Source: Thermodesulfovibrio sp.
Lineage (GTDB): Bacteria > Nitrospirota > Thermodesulfovibrionia > Thermodesulfovibrionales > Thermodesulfovibrionaceae
NCBI GenBank assembly: GCA_020725335.1
Contig: DYFF01000019.1
Span: 1-57,887, forward strand
DNA: 57,887 nucleotides
Direction of reading: 5' to 3'
Shown: positions 35,138 through 41,906 of the stretch, in pieces
How positions within the stretch are numbered: the stretch's first letter is position 1
Layout of the letters: each line of letters starts with the position of its first letter
Program-made: the position numbers and the translations under genes
Notes under the pieces: generated by a model
The model's input: the letters and a program-made list of their open reading frames with translations, nothing else
Told to the model about the DNA's origin: nothing
Database searches by the model: none

Positions 35138-35857
35138 TTATTCGGCTTTTCTTTTTCTTTTATCTTTGCTTTCCTCAATAGTTTCAGAGATTTCTGTTGA
35201 AATAGTATTAGTGTTACAAGCTGTCTGTTCAGAAGATATCCTTCTTGTTAATTCTGGAGTTTTACTCGTAGGTAGTATGGCACCAATTACTTCTTTTATT
35301 CCTCCGATTGTTATTAGAAGAATATCTTTCACAGAATTCAATGCTACATTTCCTATTGCATAGGCAGTCTCAATAGCTCTTATAGAGGTTGCTTTAACTA
35401 CTTCTTCCACATTTCCGCCTATTTCAGAAGTTGCCTCAACAACTCCTTCAATTGTTTTCTTTGCAACCATAGCTACATCTCCTCCAACGGAAGAAGCACT
35501 GCTTATAGCTGTTTTAACTGTTTGTGCAGCAGCAGACACTACATCGCCACCTACTTCAGCGACACCCAAGATTATTCCCTTAGCCACATTTTTTGATGTC
35601 ATTACAAGCCCTGTTCCCATTTCTTCCGTTGCTTTCATAGCTTCTTTAGTGACTTCCCGAACTACTAATAGGGTATCAGTAGCAAGTGCCCCGGAAGTTT
35701 TAAGAGTAGTTGATACGGTATTTTTGACTAAATTTACTATTTCATTTTCAATCTCATTTACTCCTTTAAGTCCGCTAACTATACCATTCTTTATTGATGC
35801 ACCCATTGAACTAAAATCAACCTGTGACCTTTCAACATTAATTGTTTCATTTGACAT
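35138..35857 (-). CDS. Protein of seven tandem 22-residue amphipathic repeats
   Basis: 239 residues; I do not recognise a named family. From residue 37 to 190 it is made of seven back-to-back 22-residue units without a gap. The consensus opens GGDV, has a small-residue and Lys/Thr middle (TVKxAI) and ends xxEV/xxEI; units 4-6 are clearest (starting at 103, 125, 147). Such 22-mers resemble apolipoprotein-type or phasin-like amphipathic helices that lie on membranes. The C-terminus (191-239) is polar with Lys/Arg. Good AAAGGAGG ribosome site. Placed between an HMA2-membrane protein and the P-type ATPase, it may scaffold the pump on the membrane. That is inference. Confidence 0.8.
   Translation of the reverse strand: MSNETINVERSQVDFSSMGASIKNGIVSGLKGVNEIENEIVNLVKNTVSTTLKTSGALATDTLLVVREVTKEAMKATEEMGTGLVMTSKNVAKGIILGVAEVGGDVVSAAAQTVKTAISSASSVGGDVAMVAKKTIEGVVEATSEIGGNVEEVVKATSIRAIETAYAIGNVALNSVKDILLITIGGIKEVIGAILPTSKTPELTRRISSEQTACNTNTISTEISETIEESKDKRKRKAE
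35288..35749 (-). repeat. Seven tandem 66-base (22-codon) coding repeats
   Basis: Units at protein positions 37-58, 59-80, 81-102, 103-124, 125-146, 147-168 and 169-190 of the gene at 35138-35857. The pattern is clear in protein; the DNA copies have diverged, so this is an old duplication kept by selection on helix register. Confidence 0.75.
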
Positions 35858-35878
35858 TTTAAACCTCCTTTTTTAAAT

Positions 35879-36337
35879 TTAATCTTTTGATATAAGAGAG
35901 TTTAAATAGAAGAGGGCTGTATACCAAGGAATAGCAGATAAATTTCCTCTTGCTATTTGGTATATTGCACTGATAATGAGGAATAAAAGTATAGTGCTTT
36001 TTAAATCTAATACTTCTGATGATAACTTTCTTATGACTCTATTTAAGTAACCGATGTTTTTATTTACTGAATTAATTATTCTTTTTTTAGGTATTTCTTC
36101 ACTCTTCTTAATTTGAAATAAATTTAAATTTTTTAACAAATTAATTATCTCTTCCGCTGAATTATTAAATTCCAATATCATGCTTCCTGTAGTAGGATTT
36201 GTTCTTATGTTTATAAATGCTCCAGTATTTTTAAGATTATCCGATAAAAAATTAAGAAGGTCCGTATTCCCTTTTGAATTAAGGAATTTAATCCTTATTC
36301 TACCGTAGGAAATATGAGCAATATACCCCTCTATCAC
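35879..36337 (-). CDS. HMA2-domain membrane protein
   Basis: 152 residues from a GTG start at 36337. The HMA2-like fold (about 1-72) shows YGRIRIKFL and TTGSMILEF, and lacks CxxC. A basic linker follows, then two closely spaced membrane segments (about 112-128 and 134-150). It is directly adjacent to the DUF5132 gene (no bases between) and 21 bases before the repeat-protein gene, so all are co-transcribed. The HMA2 domain could contact the same domain of the ATPase. Function unknown. Confidence 0.75.
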   Translation of the reverse strand: MIEGYIAHISYGRIRIKFLNSKGNTDLLNFLSDNLKNTGAFINIRTNPTTGSMILEFNNSAEEIINLLKNLNLFQIKKSEEIPKKRIINSVNKNIGYLNRVIRKLSSEVLDLKSTILLFLIISAIYQIARGNLSAIPWYTALFYLNSLISKD

Positions 36338-36628
36338 TTAACCTTTATCCTCTTGATTCATTAAATTTGATGATATTTCCTCCATTTTTTCTTGAGCTAT
36401 TTCTGATTTTACTTCTGCTACAATGTCTTCCACTACTTCTCCCACTTCAGCAACTATTTCTTTACCCTTTTCATAGGCGCTAAGTCCTCCTTTAATGGCT
36501 GCTTTTGCAATTGGTTTAGCAATAGAAGCTAACATAGGAATAACTACTGGCGCTAAAACAGATGCTCCTATGCCGATAGCAAGACCTGTGAGTATATTTC
36601 CTTTAAACCCATTATTAAATAGTCCCAT
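36338..36628 (-). CDS. DUF5132-type small membrane protein
   Basis: 96 residues from the ATG at 36628, chosen because the TTAGGAGGTGA ribosome site is just upstream (an ATG at 36664 is less likely). The Gly/Ala/Pro-rich hydrophobic stretch GNILTGLAIGIGASVLAP and the following PIAKAAIKGG are the signature of DUF5132. The C-terminus is a Glu/Lys-rich helix. DUF5132 proteins are often found beside HMA2 proteins and P-type ATPases. They recall the mycobacterial PacL proteins, which gather P-type ATPases into membrane platforms, although sequence homology is not evident. First gene after the 112-base gap below the DUF294 gene. Confidence 0.8.
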   Translation of the reverse strand: MGLFNNGFKGNILTGLAIGIGASVLAPVVIPMLASIAKPIAKAAIKGGLSAYEKGKEIVAEVGEVVEDIVAEVKSEIAQEKMEEISSNLMNQEDKG

Positions 36629-36722
36629 AAAATCACCTCCTAAATAATACTTAAATTTAGACAAAAATCCTTATCTAATTTTCACAAAATTTATTAAAGA
36701 TATCAATAGGATTTTTAATTAC

Positions 36723-36749
36723 TTTTCCTAAGGATATTAATTAGGAAAA
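36723..36749 (-). repeat. Inverted repeat at the DUF294 stop, before the DUF5132 gene
   Basis: TTTTCCTAA (36723-36731) and TTAGGAAAA (36741-36749) form a perfect 9-base-pair stem with a nine-base loop, overlapping the DUF294 stop codon. There is no following T-run on the minus strand, so it is not a standard terminator. It may slow, attenuate or process the mRNA between the symporter half and the ATPase half of the run. Confidence 0.5.
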
Positions 36750-38582
36750 ATATCTTAAATTGTATTTGTCAAAAAGAAGTTTTTGAAATTCTTCTATTTT
36801 TTTGAAAATATCTCGAAGTATTTCTCTTTCTGTTTTAGACAAATCTTTTGGATTTATATAGTTGTCTGGGGGAATGTTGTTTCTTATTTTTTTAGCTTGT
36901 GACTTAAGTCTTAAAGTCATAAGAAATCTGTAACTTTCTTCTAAATCTCTTGCAAAATCAGATGTGAAAATAGATATGTTTCTGAGGTTTCTAATTCTTT
37001 CAAAGGTGTTTGTATTTCTTATTTCATTATGAAGGGATAAAACCCTTATACCCTGTGTAATAGGGAAAATTCCATATTTTTTAATATCAATTTCCCCTTT
37101 ATGTTCCCCTTCCTTTTCAGTTTGGAATTTCCCAAGAAAACCAATAGGGGGTCTAAATTTTATGGCTTCTGACGCAAGGAAGGGTAGGAAATGTTTAGAT
37201 GTTTTAATCTTATTAAAGATAAACTGCCATAATTCCTCTGTTAGTTCTTCTTTACCAAAAACATTTCTGAAATCAAAAAAGATACTGATATTTAATACAT
37301 TTTCAGGTTTTGGATTTTCCATCCATCTGGTGATTTCCTTGAACCATTCATCTTTTGTTCTTCTCCAGTATGGGTTACTAATCATGACATTCCCTAAACA
37401 AGGTGGAAAACCAATATTAAGTAGATAATCAATATATCTTGTTGAGAACTTTTCGAAATATTCTTTATTATTAGAGTTGTTTTCGAAAATTAAAGCATTG
37501 TCTTGATCTGTTTTAAGGCTTTGTTCTCTTCTGCCTTCTGAACCAATGACCATAATTGCATATTCACAAGAGGGCAAACCACATTCTTCCTCTACCATTT
37601 GAGCAATCTTTATCATAAAACGATCATTAAGCTCAGCAATATATTTACCTACATATTCAGGGTCTAAACCAGACATCACTCCTTCAATAACGCTCTCATT
37701 AACAAGACTATAAATATAGGAAAGTTCCTCTACGTTTTTTGCTCTATCAATTTCTTTGATGAGAAATAGTATGTTTTTGCTTTCATGTGAGATAACGACT
37801 CTGTCATCAAGAATACCCCAAATGGCACCATTTTCCTTTATTACCAATTTTCTTATACCGTGTTTAGCCATAACTAAAAGAGCATTAAATAGAGGCTCTG
37901 AAGCATCCATGGTTATTATTGGAAAAGTTGCTATGTCTTTTGCTTGAATTTTAAATGGATCAAGTTCTTTTGCAAGGACTTTTTTTATTATATCTCTTTC
38001 GGTAATGATTCCAATATCTCCACCTTTTTGTACAAGGCAGAAGGTTGAGTCATTCTCAGCCATTGTTTTAGATGTATCTGTTATATTTAAGTCGCCTCTT
38101 ATTAAAATAGGTTCTTTAATTTTAATATCCCTTATTCTAACATCTAAAAGTCTTTCCATCTGGAAGGAACTTGTTAGTTTCGGTATTCTATGAACTCTTT
38201 TAGCCAGTTCTTTTGTAAAAAATTTAGCAAAATCGTCGTATTGATGAAGTAAATATTTAAATTTTTCTTTTTTTATTTGTATGATTTGTGTATCCTCTTC
38301 AACTATTCTTGCAGTAGATGCTGGAGGCAAGTCGCTCATCAAAGATACATATCCGAATATATCACCCCTTTTTAGATGAGCAATTAGTTGTGAATTTCTC
38401 TCAAGAAAAACTTCACCATTTAATATGATATACAGAAAATTTAATGGTTCACTGTTTTCTCTAAAAAGTATTTCTCCTTTTTTTAAAATTTTTAAGTCTG
38501 AGGTTGACACAATATCATTAATCTCTTTTTCAGGAAGATTATCGAAGGGATAAGTTTGTTTTATTATCTCTTTTATTTCCAT
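36741..38582 (-). CDS. cNMP-binding / twin CBS / DUF294 nucleotidyltransferase protein (copy 2)
   Basis: 613 residues with the same order as the protein at 29298-31175: cNMP-binding fold (1-125), CBS pair (about 150-270), nucleotidyltransferase core with IGSEGRREQSLKTDQDNAL (about 343-360) and a C-terminal DUF294 helical domain. The metal-binding Asp pair and the GS are kept. It follows the YggT-like gene by three bases and closes the symporter half of the run. The two copies are similar in plan but clearly diverged, so the duplication is not recent. Likely a nucleotide-responsive regulator of the transport module. Confidence 0.87.
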   Translation of the reverse strand: MEIKEIIKQTYPFDNLPEKEINDIVSTSDLKILKKGEILFRENSEPLNFLYIILNGEVFLERNSQLIAHLKRGDIFGYVSLMSDLPPASTARIVEEDTQIIQIKKEKFKYLLHQYDDFAKFFTKELAKRVHRIPKLTSSFQMERLLDVRIRDIKIKEPILIRGDLNITDTSKTMAENDSTFCLVQKGGDIGIITERDIIKKVLAKELDPFKIQAKDIATFPIITMDASEPLFNALLVMAKHGIRKLVIKENGAIWGILDDRVVISHESKNILFLIKEIDRAKNVEELSYIYSLVNESVIEGVMSGLDPEYVGKYIAELNDRFMIKIAQMVEEECGLPSCEYAIMVIGSEGRREQSLKTDQDNALIFENNSNNKEYFEKFSTRYIDYLLNIGFPPCLGNVMISNPYWRRTKDEWFKEITRWMENPKPENVLNISIFFDFRNVFGKEELTEELWQFIFNKIKTSKHFLPFLASEAIKFRPPIGFLGKFQTEKEGEHKGEIDIKKYGIFPITQGIRVLSLHNEIRNTNTFERIRNLRNISIFTSDFARDLEESYRFLMTLRLKSQAKKIRNNIPPDNYINPKDLSKTEREILRDIFKKIEEFQKLLFDKYNLRYFS

Positions 38583-38585
38583 TAA

Positions 38586-38819
38586 TTACAGATATCTTAC
38601 AACTAAAATACGAAGTATTACTATAGTGATTATTATAAATATTGTTGTTCCCTTAGGGAAAATTTTTCTACTAATTACATATAATGGTTCAGTTACTTTT
38701 ACAAATAATGAATATATGGGATTTTTCATATCTTTTGTGAAAAGAGATAATGTGACTCGTCCTATGACGAGCCACATTATAAAGGAAAGGGTGTAATTAA
38801 GAAAAATCTTAAATGTCAT
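38586..38819 (-). CDS. YggT-like small membrane protein
   Basis: 77 residues with two membrane helices (about 6-25 and 58-76). The middle segment, KNPIYSLFVKVTEPLYVISRKIFP, has the NPI...TEPL...R.I.P spacing of YggT-family proteins (written here as one 24-residue span in positions 32-55: key residues Asn32, Pro33, Thr42, Glu43, Pro44, Arg50). Function unknown. It overlaps the symporter gene by four bases, so it is probably produced with it as a small partner. Confidence 0.55.
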   Translation of the reverse strand: MTFKIFLNYTLSFIMWLVIGRVTLSLFTKDMKNPIYSLFVKVTEPLYVISRKIFPKGTTIFIIITIVILRILVVRYL

Positions 38820-40825
38820 TCTTCAACTCCACCTTTAATAGCACCCTTAGGATATCTTATATTATCTACAAATTCTTGTAAATTCTTGTCAGGTGCAGGC
38901 GTAAGCCTTGATACTATTAACGCTACAATAATATTAGCCGGAAGCCCAAATATACCAGCTGCGATTGTCTTTATACCAAACCAATCAACACCATAGAATC
39001 TGCTTCCAATTATATAATATCCTGTTACTATTAATCCAACTATCATACCAGATACTGCACCAGCCTTGTTCATTCTTTTGTCCCAAATTCCAAAAACTAC
39101 AGCAGGGAAAAATGTTGCAGCAGCAAGTGAAAATGCCCATGCAACGAGTTCTACAATTATTGCAAGTTTAAAGCTTGCTACATATGCTCCTATGCCAGCT
39201 ACCACAAGTAAAAGTGCTTTTCCAAGTTTAACTCTTGTAGAAGGAGAAATGTTAGGATTAATTATCTTATAGTAAAGGTCATGTGATATGGCATTTGACA
39301 TTGTAATTAGTAATCCATCTGCTGTTGACAGGGCTGCTGCCAGTCCTCCTGCAGCGATTAAGCCTGCTACAACATAGGGTAATCCAGCAATCTCTGGTGT
39401 TGCGAGCACCACAGCATCTGCCTTTATTATTATTTCAGAGAATTGAATTATGCCATCACCATTCATATCTTTTATGGATATCAAACCAACAGCTGCCCAC
39501 TTGGAAACCCATGCGGGTAAAGCAGTAAATGCCTGTCCCACAATATTGGTGAGAACTTCGCTCCTGGCAAAAGCAGCATAGGCTGGAGCTGTAAAATATA
39601 GTAGGAATATGAAAAATAATGCCCACGCAGCAGAACTTCTCGCCTCACGAACTGTAGGCGTTGTATAGAATCTCATTAAAACATGAGGAAGTCCAGCGGT
39701 TCCAACCATTAAGCAGAGAGTAAGAGCAAGAAAGTTAATAATACCCTTTGTATCAGTCGGAGGAGATGTATACGATTTCGGTGGTTTTGACATCGCTTGA
39801 GCCTCTTTCATTGCAGCTGTCCATTTTTCTTTCGCTTCTTCAGGGGTTTTTGGATAGTCCTTCAGTGTTTTTTCAATTTTTGCCTTCTCAGGATCATTAG
39901 CAGATATGTTTTTCAATTTTTCTTGAAGCTCAATTTTGCCTGTATGCCAACTTTGAGGCAATCCCTTTATCTTTTCATTAAGTTCATTTGCCTTCTTTTT
40001 CCATTCTTGTCTTATTTCTATTTCTTTTACATCGTTTATAAGATCTTTCTGTTTTGACTCTATAACTTGTAATGCCTGTCCGTACATAATTTGAGGTATC
40101 GGTACGCCTGTATGTTTATATGAGATTGCAACAACTGGAATCATATAGGCAACGATTAAGATTATATACTGAGCAACTTGTGTCCATGTTACAGCTCTCA
40201 TCCCACCAAGGAAGGAGCATACTAAAATACCGGCTAAACCTAGAAAAACTCCTGCTTCAAATGGAATTCCAACAAATCTACTTGTAATAATTCCTACGCC
40301 TGTTACTTGGGCAACAAGATAGGCAAAGGAGACAATAAGAGCAGATAGTATCCCAATAATTCTTGGGAGTTTACCACCATAACGCTCTTCAAGAAAGTCA
40401 GGAATGGTAAACTGTCCAAATTTTCTAAGATAGGGCGCAACTAAAACAGCTAAAAGCACATAACCACCTGTCCATCCCATTATAAAGGCTAAGCCATCAT
40501 ATCCTTGAAGATAAAGTGCACCTGCCATACCTATGAATGAGGCAGCACTCATCCAGTCAGATGCTGTTGCCATTCCATTGAACACAGCAGGAACTTTTCT
40601 ACCTGCAACATAATATTCAGCAACTGCAGATGTTCTTGAAAGAAAACCTATCGCTGCATATACTCCGATTGTTCCAAACAGGAAGGCATATCCAATATAT
40701 TTCTGAGGAAGTCCTAAAGTTTCTCCAATCCATAAGGCTATTACAAATAAAACAAAGACACCCGTGTAAATACCGTATATTTGACGAAGTTTTTTTGACC
40801 ATGCTTTTATAGCATCATTTGCCAT
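38816..40825 (-). CDS. VC_2705-type sodium:solute symporter with helical insert and EF-hand loop
   Basis: 669 residues, longer than ActP. Shared SSS pattern: AEYYVAGRKVPAVFNGMA, DWMSAASFIGMAG, GTAGLPHVLMRFY and STADGLLITMSNAISHDLY. A highly charged, helical insert (about 252-355) interrupts the transporter. A perfect 12-residue EF-hand calcium loop, DMNGDGIIQFSE (453-464), lies between later helices. The long form with the DUF4212 partner is the VC_2705 subfamily, thought to move acetate-like or other organic anions. It belongs to one run with the exonuclease, DUF4212, YggT-like and DUF294 genes. The calcium loop and the Ca2+-type ATPase downstream suggest, but do not prove, a calcium link. 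Confidence 0.88.
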   Translation of the reverse strand: MANDAIKAWSKKLRQIYGIYTGVFVLFVIALWIGETLGLPQKYIGYAFLFGTIGVYAAIGFLSRTSAVAEYYVAGRKVPAVFNGMATASDWMSAASFIGMAGALYLQGYDGLAFIMGWTGGYVLLAVLVAPYLRKFGQFTIPDFLEERYGGKLPRIIGILSALIVSFAYLVAQVTGVGIITSRFVGIPFEAGVFLGLAGILVCSFLGGMRAVTWTQVAQYIILIVAYMIPVVAISYKHTGVPIPQIMYGQALQVIESKQKDLINDVKEIEIRQEWKKKANELNEKIKGLPQSWHTGKIELQEKLKNISANDPEKAKIEKTLKDYPKTPEEAKEKWTAAMKEAQAMSKPPKSYTSPPTDTKGIINFLALTLCLMVGTAGLPHVLMRFYTTPTVREARSSAAWALFFIFLLYFTAPAYAAFARSEVLTNIVGQAFTALPAWVSKWAAVGLISIKDMNGDGIIQFSEIIIKADAVVLATPEIAGLPYVVAGLIAAGGLAAALSTADGLLITMSNAISHDLYYKIINPNISPSTRVKLGKALLLVVAGIGAYVASFKLAIIVELVAWAFSLAAATFFPAVVFGIWDKRMNKAGAVSGMIVGLIVTGYYIIGSRFYGVDWFGIKTIAAGIFGLPANIIVALIVSRLTPAPDKNLQEFVDNIRYPKGAIKGGVEE
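39434..39469 (-). other. EF-hand calcium-binding loop inside the symporter
   Basis: Encodes residues 453-464 of the symporter at 38816-40825. Positions 1, 3, 5, 6, 8 and 12 of the canonical loop are Asp, Asn, Asp, Gly, Ile and Glu. Confidence 0.7.
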
Positions 40826-40827
40826 TT

Positions 40828-41085
40828 TTAATCCTCCTCTAAGCCATATTTTTTGTCTAATTCATTCATTTTCATTGAATAAAGATAATTAAGAATAACA
40901 AATATAGCAATTGAACCTTGAGCACCCATGTAATAGCCAAGCGGGAAACCGAATATTATAATGTTATTTAGAGAAGAAGCAAAGATTGCAGCAACATAAG
41001 ATACAACAAACCATATGAGCATAATTAAATACATGACAATTTTATTTTCTCTCCAGTAAGCCTCAATAGTTTGTTTAGTTATCAT
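40828..41085 (-). CDS. DUF4212 small subunit of the VC_2705-type symporter
   Basis: 85 residues with two membrane helices (about 17-38 and 50-70). The pattern YWRENKIVMYLIMLIWFVVS (residues 10-29), GFPLGYYMGAQGSI and a closing LDKKYGLEED is the DUF4212 family, known as the small partner of this symporter type. It ends two bases before the symporter start. Confidence 0.9.
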   Translation of the reverse strand: MITKQTIEAYWRENKIVMYLIMLIWFVVSYVAAIFASSLNNIIIFGFPLGYYMGAQGSIAIFVILNYLYSMKMNELDKKYGLEED

Positions 41086-41096
41086 AAGACACCTCC

Positions 41097-41801
41097 TTAA
41101 TTAGAATTGATAATTTTTTCATATTGGCCAAACATGTATCCGGATACATGTGGTTTCCCTATTTTTTTTATAAAATCGAACCATGAAGAGCTAATTTGCT
41201 GAAATAATGCTATTTCTCTCTGAAATATTTGAGCTGTTATAAATGCATCATAAAGAGCATCATGAATTGTGTCCATTTTTATTCCAAATGCTTCAGCAAT
41301 TTCAGCCAAGTTTTTTGCTCCTTTGAATTTTTTTGAGATAAGACCTCTTTCTAATAGCCAATAAAAAACTATATATGTATCTATTGCTTCTGGATTAAAT
41401 TCTATGTTAAGGTGCTTTTTAAATTCTTTCCTGAGGAATTTAATATCAATGTCAATGAAATGTCCTACTACTGTTGTATTTTTAATAAAGTCAAAAAATT
41501 CTCTAAGAATAAGTTTTATATCAGGAGACTGTTCAATTTCCGTAGAGGTCAATTTATGAATTAATACTGTTTCATCTTTTGGTTTGCAATGTGGATTAAT
41601 CACTCTGTAAAAAATATCTCCGATTAAAATACTTCTTTCCTTCATCTTGATTGCTCCAATTGAAATTATGCTGTCATGCTTTTCAATTAATCCTGTAAGC
41701 TCTGTGTCCAGTACAACAAATTCTCTTTTTTTAAGAAGTTTTGAATCTATTTTTGTTTTTTTAAAAAAATTAAACATGAAAAAGAAGATATCAAATAACA
41801 T
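41097..41801 (-). CDS. DnaQ/PolC-type 3'-5' exonuclease (copy 2)
   Basis: 234 residues as read from the ATG at 41801; an ATG at 41777 (MFNFFKKTK) is also possible, and neither has a clear ribosome site. Motifs: VVLDTELTGL (Exo I), VVGHFIDIDIKFL (Exo II), HDALYDAFITAQIF (Exo III). It is a paralogue of the protein at 28602-29294 and again belongs with a symporter and a DUF294 protein, here as the first gene of the run. The recurrence of the pair argues that exonuclease and DUF294 protein work together in controlling carboxylate transport or its mRNA. The mechanism is unknown. Confidence 0.85.
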   Translation of the reverse strand: MLFDIFFFMFNFFKKTKIDSKLLKKREFVVLDTELTGLIEKHDSIISIGAIKMKERSILIGDIFYRVINPHCKPKDETVLIHKLTSTEIEQSPDIKLILREFFDFIKNTTVVGHFIDIDIKFLRKEFKKHLNIEFNPEAIDTYIVFYWLLERGLISKKFKGAKNLAEIAEAFGIKMDTIHDALYDAFITAQIFQREIALFQQISSSWFDFIKKIGKPHVSGYMFGQYEKIINSN

Positions 41802-41861
41802 GCCACTATAAAATGCTTTGAAAAATATAGATATTTTTAGTTATTATGGAAAAATAAAATT

Positions 41862-41876
41862 GTTACAAAAAGTAAA
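41862..41876. promoter_or_regulatory. Second copy of the operator-like motif, GTTACAAAAAGTAAA
   Basis: Matches the perfect palindrome at 31285-31299 at 13 of 15 positions. It lies about 60 bases upstream of the first gene of the second exonuclease/symporter module. Confidence 0.42.
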
Positions 41877-41906
41877 ATTATTAAGAAAAAAAGTGACAAA
41901 GAAAAG

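Noticed and set aside
31704-36628. Heavy-metal (P1B) ATPase system
   Set aside because: The HMA-like domains have no CxxC and the ATPase has PEGLP in helix 4 rather than CPC or SPC, so a heavy-metal pump is not supported.
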